Shown here: positions 9,887 to 19,980 of the stretch, in pieces
Numbering within the stretch: the first letter of the stretch is position 1
Layout of the letters: each line of letters starts with the position of its first letter
Assembly (NCBI GenBank): GCA_009801015.1
Contig: VHZZ01000001.1
Location: 346,107 to 385,392 of the forward strand
Reading direction: 5' to 3'
DNA length: 39,286 bases
DNA from: Silene noctiflora
Lineage: Eukaryota > Streptophyta > Magnoliopsida > Caryophyllales > Caryophyllaceae
Made by a program: the position numbers and the translations under genes
Notes under the pieces: generated by a model
Seen by the model: the letters and a program-made list of their open reading frames with translations, nothing else
Told to the model about the DNA's origin: nothing
The model's database searches: none

Positions 9887-10510
9887 ATGGCGTCGTTAGA
9901 AATGGCAAGTTTCGACACCTGGGCATTTCAATCAACATTCGACAACACTTGGATATCCGAAACATTTACAAAAGAAACCGACGTACTCACAAACGTTTCG
10001 GATACCGAAAACGTTTCGTTTTACGAAACGCCTACCTCATTTCTTTTTCAACCCGGTTCGAGCTCAGGCGGGTCAGACCCAGAACCCGAACCCGAATCCA
10101 AACCCGAACCCGAAATGCAGTCCGTTTCGAAACGTCAGCCACGAAATGCGATCAGTAAAAAGATTACGAAACGGAAGACACGAGCGTCGAAACGGTCTAA
10201 TACGACATTTATTAATGCTGACCCGGCTAATTTTCGTCAGATGGTTCAGCAAGTGACTGGGGTCCGGTTTGGTTCGGTCCCCGGTCTTGTTTTTAATCCT
10301 GAGGCTGAAGTGGTCGTGTCTGGATTGGGTCATTTGCCTACGCTTGATACATCAGCGTTTTTATTGGACCATCATCAGCAGGTAGTGGGTTCGAGTAATG
10401 TCGTAAATGGGCCGGGTTATGGGTCGAATGTGAGTTCTACTAAAGGTCCCGGGTTCGATTTTGATGGGTTAACTTGCTTTCCTACTCTAGAATCATGGAA
10501 AGTCATGTAG
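9887..10510 (+). CDS. VQ-motif protein (VQ15/VQ24-like), 207 aa
   Basis: Plant VQ proteins are small nuclear cofactors that bind group I/IIc WRKY factors, and some bind calmodulin or MAP kinases, in stress and defence signalling. The signature FxxxVQxxTG is intact as FRQMVQQVTG at residues 116-125. A basic patch rich in Lys/Arg at 91-103 (KKITKRKTRASKR) is a likely nuclear signal and precedes TFINAD. A PEPEPE stretch lies at 65-76. The conserved C-terminal blocks LPTLDTSAFLLD (150-161) and FPTLESWKVM (198-207) resemble the calmodulin-binding VQ15/CAMBP25 and VQ24 group. The single exon is normal for the family. The ATG at 9887 is chosen over the in-frame ATG at 9599 because it begins MASLEMASFDTWAF and the intervening codons are leader-like Leu/Ser/Phe-rich translation of a C/T-rich leader. 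Exact paralogue is not settled. Confidence 0.92.
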   Translation: MASLEMASFDTWAFQSTFDNTWISETFTKETDVLTNVSDTENVSFYETPTSFLFQPGSSSGGSDPEPEPESKPEPEMQSVSKRQPRNAISKKITKRKTRASKRSNTTFINADPANFRQMVQQVTGVRFGSVPGLVFNPEAEVVVSGLGHLPTLDTSAFLLDHHQQVVGSSNVVNGPGYGSNVSSTKGPGFDFDGLTCFPTLESWKVM

Positions 10511-10583
10511 TTAATTTTTAGTTTTTTTTTTTCTTTTTTTTTTAATGTAAGGTAGATTAAGATTTTAATTATGGCATTTGTTG

Positions 10584-10780
10584 TTGTTTTTTTTATTTTT
10601 TTTTTGAGGGGAAAAGTCAAAGGCTTAATTCATTAACGATAAATCAGACAGAACAGCAGTGTTCGCAATCGGAGGTAGCGCATCCGACCACTCAACTCTA
10701 CCAGGACCATAAGCATGCACATGAGCTAAAGTATGAGCTACGGAATTGTTTAATCTACAAGCATGAGCTGTTGTTATTAG
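10584..10780 (-). mobile_element. 5'-truncated LINE, RNase H tail with poly(A)
   Basis: On minus, a frame ends LNNSVAHTLAHVHAYGPG, then RVEWSDALPPIANTAVLSDL and SLMN with a stop at 10625-10627. This is the C-terminus of the RNase H domain of plant LINEs. An A-rich tail (plus-strand T run 10584-10605) follows. A short repeat TGTTGTT at both ends may be the target duplication. It lies about 75 bp behind the VQ stop codon, so VQ transcripts may end in or read through it. Confidence 0.75.
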
Positions 10781-11256
10781 TTTTCAACTAATTGTGTTTA
10801 TTTTCATGTATTTAACTATTTATGAAAGCCTGAATGTACTTTATTTCTTACGACTAGTTAAAATGAACTCTTGTCAATTCTCGTTGTGTTAAGAGATTTA
10901 ACTAGAAAGTCGCGATTTATGATTAGTTTTGTGAAAAATGTTGTATTTGTTATGTTAAATAATTATGAAGTTTTTTTTGGACTTTTAAAAAGTTTACGAT
11001 ATTAATTATTAGTGATAATAAACTCTACAACGACGTTATTGATGAAATACAAGAATGGTTTTATTCTAAAAGTTTGCTTATGTATTTCTCTAGTTGATTT
11101 GCAATTTGGACGTCACGGATTTCTTTCTCTTTATTTTTTCTCTAATACACTCATATTTTAATGTATTTTTTCTATTCATTTATTAAAAGTTTAAAACATT
11201 GATTTTATTAAGAGATTACAATCATTAGATGTTTTAAGATTTAATTCGCAACGTAA
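10781..11256. other. AT-rich intergenic
   Basis: No gene, RNA or complete transposon recognised. Confidence 0.4.
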
Positions 11257-11454
11257 CACAAATTCTCATTGAAGACAGACATTACCCGTCACAAGTTGAA
11301 GACGGATAGTGAACCTCTCACAATATGCAAGTGACACTATCCATTGGGTGCTCCATTTTTCCTCCACTTGCCCTCCCACTTGTCTTATTGTGAGGGGGAC
11401 GCTATCCGTTTTCAGCTTGTGACGGATAATACCCGTCATAAACAAGACGCTTTG
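11257..11454. mobile_element. Mutator-like MITE, 198 bp (family 1)
   Basis: Starts CACAAATTCTCATTGAAGAC and ends AAGACGCTTTG, with the family core CTCTCACAATATGCAAGTGA and inverted CTTATTGTGAGGGGGA. The flanks show no matching 9-mer, so the target duplication has decayed or one end was altered. Confidence 0.72.
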
Positions 11455-12345
11455 TTATAAGAAATAGAGGTCCATTTCTTTCTAAGAAATTGAGAGGAAT
11501 CTTACCCGTTGATTTGGAGGTTCCCATTTTTTTTGATAATTAAAGGAAATAGACTTGCCCATTTGTTTGTCTATAGCATAATTGTCCCTTTAGTATATAA
11601 AATCAACTAAAATAGAAACATAGACAACGAATTGAGAAGTCTTAAATTGAAAGAACGCAAATTCTTATTTTAAACGAGCTATTTTCCTTATGAAATAAGA
11701 CAGATCAAATATAGTCATTTTACGATAAAATATTACTATTTTCTGATAAAATGTTACCATCATTTCCAGGTAAAAATGTCAATTTTAGTTATGACATTTT
11801 TTCATTAAATAGTTACGTTCTATTATAAAAATGGTGATATTTGGTCCGTCTTATTTCAGACCGTATACCACTTGCAAGTATATATATAGTGATATACTGA
11901 TATAGTGATATATGAGTTGATACATGACAATATGACAATAGTATGAGTCTTTGCCTAGCTACATATAGTAAGATTCTTATTAAGTTGTGACATGAGTTAT
12001 GGAGGGCGATAATAATTCTTTAAAATCACTCGATAAATAATAATAGAGCGAAAAAGGTTAACAGGGGTCCTCGTTCTAAATTCTAATATACGAAATAAAA
12101 CTTAAATTTTTAAGTTACTCAATTGCAAAATTATTTTGATCCATAAAAAGTTCAAGAAAAGTATACATGTTTAGATCAACTTTAAATATTAAGTATATGT
12201 CATGGTAACTACCGACTTACTGTATATATTTATAATGATTGCGGAAATGGGCCAAGGGTGGTCACGAATCACGATACGATAAAGTAAATATAAAATGGTG
12301 CACGTAACGCTTGTTATTAATCATGAGTATAAAATAAAAGGAGTA
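11455..12345. other. Intergenic, AT-rich
   Basis: 11660-11875 contains degenerate inverted sequence (TTATTTTAAACGAG... with GTCCGTCTTATTTCAGAC) related to DNA at 24900-25030; probably an old MITE. The rest holds a short GTGATATA repeat near 11890 and nothing gene-like. Confidence 0.35.
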
Positions 12346-12548
12346 ATAAAATAAGGGTTGTGATAAATACAACCATAAGGGCTGTATTTAAGAGCTAAAA
12401 TATTTCTCAAAATGGAATTAAATTAGGAATTTATGACACAATTACGCGTAAATTGATGTCATTAATGCTTGATTTAAGTTTTTTCTTTCCTTTTTTGGTC
12501 TCTTAAATACAGTCCTTAGGGCTATATTTATCATTTTCCATAAAATAA
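12346..12548. mobile_element. MITE, 185 bp, 9-bp duplication ATAAAATAA
   Basis: The element at 12355-12539 lies between exact copies of ATAAAATAA (12346-12354, 12540-12548). Terminal inverted repeats of ~40 bp: GGGTTGTGATAAATACAACC at the left, and GGAAAATGATAAATATAGCC read on minus from the right, both followed by TAAGG and CTGTATTTAAGAG. Different family from the CACAAATTCTC MITEs, but the same Mutator-like duplication length. Confidence 0.88.
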
Positions 12549-12749
12549 CGGTGATGATTAATATTTGAATCATATCAGGATTATAAATTTATAAAGGTAA
12601 TGATTTTGCAAGGTATTTTGTTGCGAAAGTTTGAAGCTAAGGTTTCTTATAGGTTGCCCATCAAAAAATAAAGTTGCCTAGAGATTAAAAGCTATGAAAA
12701 TAGGCAAAGTCTTGCTTAAAACGGACTATCCGTCTTAAATCTTTAAACG

Positions 12750-12850
12750 GATCAAATACTATTTTTTGGTGTTGATCAGAAGTATCCCTACCGACAGCTG
12801 GGGCAATCTCTTTCGAGGTACTGAAGGTAATTTAACTGATCAAATACTAT
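12750..12850 (-). mobile_element. 75-bp insert between 13-bp direct repeats
   Basis: GATCAAATACTAT at 12750-12762 and 12838-12850 encloses 75 bp (12763-12837). The insert starts TTTTTGG, i.e. an A-run on the minus strand. This is the form of a severely 5'-truncated retroposon made by target-primed reverse transcription. The inserted sequence (containing CCTACCGACAGCTGGGG) has an unknown source. Confidence 0.55.
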
Positions 12851-13004
12851 AATATGAGGGTAATAAAGATACAACTTTTGACATTTCCTAGGCAACTAGC
12901 CATGTGATTTGGTATGTGTTTGATTTGTTTTAAACTTAAGATCGATATTGTCCGTCTTAAATGAGAATTTGTGACGAAAATATAGGGTCTGAATTGTGAT
13001 GCAA

Positions 13005-13209
13005 TTGTTAACGGGGCAATTCTCATTTGTGACGGACGTATCCGTCACAAATGAGAAGACGGGTACCACTTTTACTCACAAAAGACCCATGAGAGGAGAG
13101 AGGAATGCAAGTGGAGGGGTGCCCCCACCTTTTGCTTTATTCGTTTTGTGAGTGGCATTACCCGTCACAAATACCGACCCGTCACAAGGGAGACGCTTTG
13201 TTGTTAATG
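13005..13209. mobile_element. Mutator-like MITE, 187 bp (family 2)
   Basis: The element at 13014-13200 lies between TTGTTAACG and TTGTTAATG (8 of 9 match). It starts GGGCAATTCTCATTTGTGACGG and ends GTCACAAGGGAGACGCTTTG, with an immediate hairpin TTTGTGACGGAC..GTATCCGTCACAAA. A near copy is at 18398. Confidence 0.8.
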
Positions 13210-13923
13210 GTGGATAATGGAATCTTTGGTGACATAAATTTCTTTGAAATTCAATCATCAAGGATAGTATTGCTTATTTGCTAATGCATCTTAGTTTCTC
13301 TTTTTAAAGTTATGTTTAAGATTGCATATTCGTCTTAAATTTAAAACAGATAAATTGATAAATGGAATGAAAGAAGAATGTTTAAATATTGGTAACAAGT
13401 TTGTCTCTTCTATTTCCTCCCTCTAGATCATTTATTTACCTATTCCGGTTTAAAATATTTCATTTATTTATTTACTTTTTTATAGTTGAAAGGTTTTATT
13501 TTTTAATGAGTAGAAGACAAAAGAGAATAGATTAATTTAATACAAATTTATACTGGTAATTTGATCAATAAACATTTTATAGTTGCTATCCGTCTTCAGA
13601 TTAAAACTAGTTAAATAGTACGCTATTTAGTTATATGACAGTTTTTTTACTTATTCACGTATAATCTTTTTTTTTTTTTTTTTTTGAATAACTCGTTTTA
13701 AATTTAAGATCGATAAAAAGGGAATCTCGAAATTGCGTAATGAAGGCGGTGTCGCAAAAATCTAAGTGCTAAACTTTAGTTCACTTTTAATCATGAATCA
13801 AGACTTTTGATCATGCAAGCGTGTAATTAATCTAGTGTGTGGCCACTTTACCAAACAACTTTTTATATAATCACTGTACTAATGATCTTGAGGATTGAGC
13901 TAACATATTAATCGTGTAGCCGA
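13210..13923. other. Intergenic, AT-rich
   Basis: Contains isolated ATCCGTCTTAAAT-type repeat ends (near 13330 and 13590) and a T run at 13669-13685. No gene recognised. Confidence 0.35.
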
Positions 13924-14332
13924 GTAGGAAGCTAGGTAGCAGCAAAACGGACACAGACACTGACACGGATATGACACGGACACATGACACGGCATCCCAT
14001 AAAATTTAGGATACGGGACACGTTATTTAAATTTAATAAAATATATATTTATAATTAAAATTAACGTATCATTTTATTTATATAAATGTATTTGATATTA
14101 AATTTAAATAATTGAAGTTAAAATTTAACTTTGACTATAACTTATTCTCGTTTCTCACCCAGACCCGTCTTTTAATCAATCTTTTTCAGTCTTTTGACAT
14201 CTCATTCCTCATTTATTGATATCCGACACTTTAAGGCGTGTTCGGCGTGTGTCTGATGAGTGTAGTGTCCGATACGGTGTCGGACACGGGACGACTGATT
14301 AGGAGGGGTGTCCGTACTACCTAGGTAGGAAG
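13924..14332. mobile_element. hAT-like MITE, 393 bp, 8-bp duplication GTAGGAAG
   Basis: The element at 13932-14324 begins CTAGGTAGCA and ends TACTACCTAG, flanked by exact GTAGGAAG copies (13924-13931, 14325-14332). Eight-base duplications are typical of hAT. Both ends are rich in GGACACGG/CGTGTCC units, so its ends pair over a long stretch. No coding capacity. Confidence 0.82.
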
Positions 14333-14586
14333 TGGCCGAGCCAGGATTTTTCGTTATGGAAAAATTTCAACATGAGGCCAAAAAGGTATAATGCAGTAAG
14401 TAAATCTTGAAAAAAAAAATCAAAAATTAATTAAACAATTCGAAATTTCCAATGTTAAGTAGGAGATCAGATAATAAATACAATAATTTTTTGACCGATT
14501 CAAAATTTATAGTCGGTATATTCTTAGAAACGAGTTGATTGCATATAAGTACATTTCGTGTGTATTATTCGAATTATTAGGTACAA

Positions 14587-14737
14587 TTATTAATTCACAA
14601 ATTCTCACTGAAAACGGATAGTGCCCCTCTCACAATATGCAAGTGGGACTTTCATAGGGTGCTCCATTTCTCTCCCACTTGTCTTATTGTGAGAGGGGTA
14701 TTATCCGTCTTCAGCTTGTGACGCTTTGTAATTAATT
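14587..14737. mobile_element. Mutator-like MITE, 133 bp (family 1, short form)
   Basis: The element at 14596-14728 is flanked by TTATTAATT and TAATTAATT (8 of 9). Starts CACAAATTCTCACTG and ends CTTGTGACGCTTTG. It lacks the inner GACGGATA repeat block of the longer copies. Confidence 0.8.
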
Positions 14738-15379
14738 AGTTTGGTTATAAGCATTACCCTCATCGAGGGCAACTGAGCAAGTGATAGATCATTGCAACCG
14801 TCCATGCAAATATGCAATAATAGATTGATCAAATGATGAAATGATGCTATATCATTGTCACTTGTCAGTCTGCTATGCTGACTTATTATACATCTTATAA
14901 TAATAATGCATTTCCTAATATTTTCCGTTACTGGTGGTCCTATTCTTTTGAAAAAAAAATATCAATCGAACATGATAAGTTAGAGCGATTTTAAAAGTCG
15001 CTTAGGAAATCGAGAGACAATAATAAATACTCCTAAGCGACTTTTAAGGGGAAAACTTTTACTATAAAAGTGTTCCCCTTAAAAATCTAATCCTTGGCTG
15101 AAATCATCGGTGGATCTATGTTTGAGGATCTGGGGTCACGGGATACCGTAAAACATAATCTTTTATGTATTTATATTTGACACTTTCCATGGGTAGTAAC
15201 ATAACGTTAACATTTTAGTGATTCTCCCATCATATATGTCACACGACTCTTTTTATATTTATTTCAGAATCCGCCACCGCTAATATTAGGTGATGGTGGT
15301 CATATTTTGACCTATACTCGTATAACTTTGAGCTAGCTAGTGGATAGTGGTATTTGATGTTATATCATATATGGTCAAC
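14738..15379. other. Intergenic
   Basis: At 14982-15062 a short inverted repeat (AGCGATTTTAAAAGTCGCTTAG / CTAAGCGACTTTTAAG) surrounds ATAATAAATACTC. Further right is a piece ending GAATCCGCCACCGC, also seen in variant form near 31257. No gene. Confidence 0.4.
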
Positions 15380-15705
15380 TTACCAACGTCATTTATTTTT
15401 TTTTTATTTTTTTTTTGCAAGCAAAGGGAGAATCCCTCTCCCAGCTACCAGCCCCAGCTTCTGGTCTTAAGACCAGGCCGACCAGGCTGATCCAAGGAGC
15501 GAGCAAACCCTCGGACACCCAGACACCGGCAAGCCCAGGGTCCAAATATTCAACGGGGTTTCCCCTCGAAGGCCGAGATAACCGCATGCTTANCCTCNAG
15601 GGGGTTCGAACCCAGGACCTCGCAATTCGCAGAATTTTCCACGCTTTGAGGGAGCCTGGAACCACCACTAGACCCATAGCACTTGGTTACCAACGTCATT
15701 TATTT
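15380..15705 (-). mobile_element. tRNA-derived SINE, 288 bp, 19-bp target duplication
   Basis: Read on minus from 15686, an A-box-like GGTCTAGTGGTGG is followed by a B box GGGTTCGAACCCC, then a ~200-base body and an A-rich tail (plus-strand T-run 15399-15417). TTACCAACGTCATTTATTT flanks it exactly at 15380-15398 and 15687-15705. These are defining marks of a Pol III-derived SINE mobilised by a LINE. Two Ns (15593, 15598) fall beside the B box, at the anticodon-distal side. Open frames crossing it are not genes. Confidence 0.88.
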
Positions 15706-15829
15706 GATTGTGTTCACGTGGAGTTTTTTATAATAGGGCATCAACGAGTAATACCCTAATATACTAATACGACTACTCTTAAAGACATTAAAGTTCATTA
15801 ATAATTGTACTCGATATTATTTTTTTTAG

Positions 15830-15878
15830 AAATTTCTATTAAAAAATATAGGATAAGTAGAGAGAAACAGAGAAAAAG

Positions 15879-15942
<64 letters not shown>

Positions 15943-16060
15943 AAGTGGATATAAAAAATTTGATGGCATTATGACTTGAACTCTAGACCTCCGGTGTGCA
16001 TTACACTTACCCCATCAGATAAACCGCTAACCCCCACTGAAAACGTCACTGGTATTGACG
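15830..16060 (-). mobile_element. Possible second tRNA-like SINE with A56 run
   Basis: On minus, TTAGCGGTTTATCTGATGGG is followed about 35 bases later by GAGTTCAAGTC, which fits the Pol III B-box pattern GWTCRANNC. A 56-base A run on the plus strand (15882-15937) lies downstream as a T tract. No target duplication was found, so this is tentative. Confidence 0.4.
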
Positions 16061-16069
16061 TGCATGTTT

Positions 16070-16290
16070 TAAAAACTAACACAAATTCTTATTATGACGG
16101 GTAAATCTGTCGCAAGTTTGTCACGGGTCAAGTGCTACCTATATAGGTAGGTAAGACAAAAACAGAGTATTATTTAAGGATTAGTAATCCGTTTTGCCTA
16201 ATCCACTCACATGGTCAACATTAATAATAATTGACCCGTCGCAAACTTGGGACGGATATTCAATGACGTGATAAAAAAACTAAAAAGATA
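16070..16290. mobile_element. Possible MITE with CACAAATTCT end
   Basis: Starts near 16080 with CACAAATTCTTATTATGACGGG; the right end near 16255 contains GTCGCAAACTTGGGACGG, which pairs with CTGTCGCAAGTTTGTCACGGG at the left. AAAAACTAA occurs on both sides, close to but not exactly at the expected place. Confidence 0.45.
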
Positions 16291-16446
16291 TACTCCGCAA
16301 GTCCCATGAGACCTCTGACTGACTGACTTTCCTGTATGGTCAACAACTTCTACCACTCACACAGTCAAACTGATAGACGATCTCTTTTAAATTCCTGCTG
16401 TCCTCTACCCAATTTCCTTTCCCATTTACTCCCGTATTACTCGTAT

Positions 16447-16638
16447 TAGTCTATTCACGCATTCTCATTGAAGACGGAAACTATTTGTCATAAGCGAAAG
16501 ATGGATAATGCCCCTCTCACAATATGCAAGTGACACTACCCTTGGGATGCTCCATTTCTTCCCACTTACCCTCCCACTTGCCTTATTGTGAGAGAGGCAC
16601 TATCCGTTTTCAGCTTGCATGACGCTTTGTAGTCTATT
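16447..16638. mobile_element. Mutator-like MITE, 174 bp, duplication TAGTCTATT
   Basis: The element at 16456-16629 has an exact 9-bp duplication TAGTCTATT on both sides. Starts CACGCATTCTCATTGAAGAC and ends GACGCTTTG. The core CTCTCACAATATGCAAGTGA is as in the other family 1 copies. Confidence 0.88.
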
Positions 16639-16768
16639 AGCATAGCTTATCCATCGAATTTGGTTAATTACTTAGTTGATCGTCTTTTTTTCGTGTTTGA
16701 CCGACTATAACTCTTACTACAAGTCGAAATTAGATTATTTATACTGATGTGACGCACATATAAATATA

Positions 16769-17082
16769 TAAGAGCAACTACATTGGAAGAACGTTAAATA
16801 AAGTTCTTCCTTTTTCCAAGTTATTTTTGTCAATTTCTAAATCTAAAAACGTTATCTTACACTAGAAGAACTTTTATTAAGTTCTTAATTAGGACCCACT
16901 ACTAATTTTTCTCACCTCTAAACTTATTTTACTTTCTAGAAATCATCAAATAACTTGGTTCTTAAAAAAGAACCAAATTTTTATTTTAACAAACCCAATG
17001 CAACCTCCAATGGGAAAAACTTTATTTTCAAAGTTCTTATTGACAAACTCGAGGCAAAAACTCACCATTGCACTTACTCTAA
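16769..17082. mobile_element. PIF/Harbinger-like MITE, 308 bp, TAA duplication
   Basis: The element at 16772-17079 starts GAGCAACTACATTGG and ends CCATTGCACTTACTC (inverted: GAGTAAGTGCAATGG). TAA flanks both sides, the usual target of PIF/Harbinger elements. Confidence 0.7.
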
Positions 17083-17694
17083 TGTCTATTGAGTGACTTT
17101 TCGGCTCTTGTCAAATCAGGTTATAGTTATAATTTTTTTGATTTTAGATTAGTGGTTTTAGGTTATTTTGGTAGAGCTGATCAAATGTGGGTTTGGACAG
17201 ATATTGTTCAAACTCATGTTAATTTTTTGTCCTACGCACAAGTGGGTTAGCGGGTTTAAACGAGTTAACGAGGTTGGTCTTTGTAATTTTACTAAAATGC
17301 CTGTTCTATATGGTAAAATTTATAAATTTTTTTGCCAATTTTACTTATAAATGCTGAAACATTTTTATTCTTTTTATTAGTCTTAAAAAGTTTTTAACTT
17401 TTTTTTCATATGGTAAAATTTATATTGTCTGAAATCGAATGCTAAAAACCTTTAAAAGTTCGAAATTAGTAGATATAATAATATCATTACTTGGTAATTT
17501 CTTGAATTAAAGTTATAATTATTTAATGATTATTGTTATGTTATATCTGATTGAATTTATTCTAAAAATAAAAAATTATATTTTTCAATTCATGTAAATT
17601 TATATTTTTTTGAATATTTAGAGCTAGTATGTTAAATTTTTAAAAATATTTCATAAATAAATTAAAAATTTTATTGTTAATTTTTCTTATGGAA
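17083..17694. other. AT-rich intergenic
   Basis: Very AT-rich with short spurious frames; no gene or complete transposon recognised. Confidence 0.4.
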
Positions 17695-17936
17695 TCCTCT
17701 TACTATAAAAGTTAAATCATTTAAAGGCTTCTGATTGGTTGTCTGATTTTATGATTATTTTTTTTTTCATTTTCTAAAGTGGGCCCCGCCACAAACTTAC
17801 CTCACATTTATTTAATATCATTGAATATCATTTCATTCAATTATTTTTTATGATTATTACGTCTAATCTAACTAACATATTTCGTAAGTCATATAAAAAT
17901 TAACCCGTGCATTTTTTTGCATGGGATTAAAACTAG
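17695..17936 (+). mobile_element. Non-autonomous Helitron, 242 bp
   Basis: Starts A|TCCTCTTACTATAAAAG and ends CTAG|T. The pre-terminal hairpin is ACCCGTGCATTTTTTTGCATGGG. Body shares TCATTT...TTGGTTG with the element at 8540. Confidence 0.72.
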
Positions 17937-18074
17937 TTTATATTTATATTTAAACTTGAAATAAAATGAGTTTAATAAGTAGTGGGGATAGTGGGTAATA
18001 ATTTGTATTTTCAATCCTAAAATTAAGTGACCAATCACATGTTTTTAAATGACTTGTCTTTTATATATAGAAGA
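17937..18074 (-). mobile_element. Helitron 5' fragment, minus strand
   Basis: On minus the 5' end is A|TCTTCTATATATAAAAGACA, followed by GTCATTT and GATTGGTCAC as in related elements. It directly abuts the CTAG end at 17933-17936, so the two lie back to back; its own 3' hairpin is missing. Confidence 0.5.
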
Positions 18075-18388
18075 TTAGCCCTTTACAATTAGTTGCCCAT
18101 CCGTGCTGGCTGTTTTCGAGTTTCTACTCAACCTTGACACCTTTGTCACTCCTTTTCAACCTGGGTCGGGTCGAGTAAATACGGTTCAAGTCAGCTTTGT
18201 CGGGTTCACTCAAATTTAGTCTTTAGCCCGCAAATTTAGCACTTGCCTACAAGAATATTTGGGGATCATCTTCGCAAGTAAGTCTAAAATTTTACTCGTA
18301 ATTATAAAAAGACTCCTCCGTTGAAGGATAGATATCTTTGTCAGTCAAATTCCTGAAATGGTTGACTTTTATTCATCACTCTCAAGCT
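18075..18388. other. Intergenic
   Basis: No gene recognised; contains GGGTCGGGTCGAGT-type low-complexity sequence near 18160-18210. Confidence 0.35.
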
Positions 18389-18594
18389 TTTAATGTTCAG
18401 CAATTCTCATTTGTGACGGAAGGTATCCGTCACAAGCTTGTGACGGATACCTTTTTGTCTCACAAAATGCCCATGAGAGGAGAGAGGGAAGCACATGGGG
18501 GTGCCCCCACCTTGTCCCCCCTATTCGTTTTGTGAGTGGCATTATCCGTTACAAAGATCCAACCCGTCACAAGGGAGACGCTTTGTTTAATGTC
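18389..18594. mobile_element. Mutator-like MITE, 188 bp (family 2)
   Basis: The element at 18398-18585 lies between TTTAATGTT and TTTAATGTC (8 of 9). It carries a hairpin GGTATCCGTCACAAG / CTTGTGACGGATACC near the left end and the inverted CTCACAAAATG / CGTTTTGTGAG pair inside. Close relative of 13014-13200. Confidence 0.82.
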
Positions 18595-18978
18595 AAAGAT
18601 GCCCTTCCAATTCTACTCTTTTTTTTTTTTAATTTATTTTTTCTCTTGTTTTTATGCATATTATTCATCGGTGCATTTGATTTTGTCCCCTTTATGGTCC
18701 CACATTATTCATACCTCATGCCTACGCTTGCCTTGCGTCACTCAAGGTTGTTCATTTGGTTGGGGACCGGACCAAACTCTTTGAACCGAAAACTAAATAA
18801 GGGTTAAAACTTAAAAAGTGGACCGAGAAACGGACCGTATTAATATTGGTTCGATCCGGTCCAGTCTTGACCAGAAAAGCGCGTGGACCGGACCGGACCA
18901 ATTGACGTGGTTTAGCAAATAAAATTAGAACCTACAATTAAAATAAGCCACATTATTATCTTATTAGATTTAAGTAAA
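18595..18978. other. Intergenic with GGACCGG-rich inverted sequence
   Basis: 18758-18905 has GGGGACCGGACCAAA at the left and GGACCGGACCGGACCAATT at the right, with TTCGATCCGGTCCAG between. It may be a transposon, but ends and duplication cannot be fixed. Confidence 0.3.
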
Positions 18979-19508
18979 TAATTTGTTAAAATCGCACATG
19001 TACCTATGTCGTGCCCTTCGAGGAGGAGAGAGTGTCCACTTTACAAGACCAATGAGGTTTCATCCCAAAACCAATTGGCAATGAGTGCAGTAGCCCCTTG
19101 GGTTATAAGTTAGATCACTCTTCTTTATTTTTCCGATGTGAGAGACCTACATGTGATTCTTCACACGCCCCCTCACATTTAAGGTCTCATCTTCAATCGA
19201 TCGACAGAAACGTCGCTATTTTTCGAACTTGTTTCATCGGGCGGGAACAACGAGAACGTTATCGCTTTTCAGACCCGTCTTCGCCTCACAACCCAGGACT
19301 AAACATTGGGCTCTGATACGTTGTTTAAATCGCACATGGGCCTAGGCCGCGCCCACCGAGGAGGAGAGAGTGTCCAATTTACAAGTCCAAGAAGGTTTCA
19401 TCTCAAAACCAATTGGCAATGGGTGGAGTAGCCCCTTGGGTTATAAGCTAGATCACTTTTCTCTATTTCTCCGATGTGGAAGACCTACTTGTGATTCTTC
19501 ACATAATT
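18979..19508 (-). mobile_element. Complete TRIM retrotransposon (520 bp)
   Basis: Two 182-bp LTRs (18984-19165 and 19322-19503), each TG...CA, enclose a 156-bp interior. TAATT flanks the whole element (18979-18983, 19504-19508). Next to the right LTR is GGGCTCTGATACG; read on minus this is a CGTATCAGAGCC primer-binding site, matching the initiator-Met tRNA 3' end except for the first bases. Next to the left LTR, minus reads AAATGTGAGGGGGCG, a polypurine tract. So the element runs on the minus strand with the right LTR as 5' LTR. It has no gag or pol and must be mobilised in trans. No 5S-like segment of the Cassandra type is seen in its LTRs. Confidence 0.92.
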
Positions 19509-19980
19509 ACACATCTTATAATACGTGTAAATAAAGTAGAAAATAAAACCCAATAATGTTACAATTTTAAAGATTATTTTCTTATAAAAGATTATCAATC
19601 GAGATTCGAGCATTATGAAGAAACTTTTGCCTACTAACTTAAAATATTATCACAAATTCTTGTTTAGACCAACATATCCGTTTTAATATTAAAACAGGTT
19701 ACATGAATAAAAACAAAACCAAACTATTTAGAAACTATCCAAAAATTATCCCATTTATTCACATAAAATGTTATTTAACCCGTTTTAATTTAAAACAAAT
19801 ATACCCAAAAAATTGCCTATCTCAAATCACACAATTAGCCAAGATATAATAGAGTGGGCCCAATCATTAAATGTAGCGGCAGATGTACTTTGTACATATA
19901 ACGTTGGACCGGATTATAATTTATGCATGACAAATGAGGCCCACCAATTAGATAATATGGCCCAACTATAGCCAACCCAA
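19509..19980. other. AT-rich intergenic
   Basis: 19659-19815 has CACAAATTCTTG at the left and inverted CCGTTTTAATxTTAAAACA pieces, a possible decayed MITE. No gene. Confidence 0.35.

Noticed and set aside
15415..15759. Open frame of 114 codons and its antisense partner of 94
   Set aside because: Both run through the SINE and its Ns.
18984..19503. Simple tandem duplication of ~180 bp
   Set aside because: TG...CA ends, a primer-binding site, a polypurine tract and TAATT flanks make it a TRIM element.
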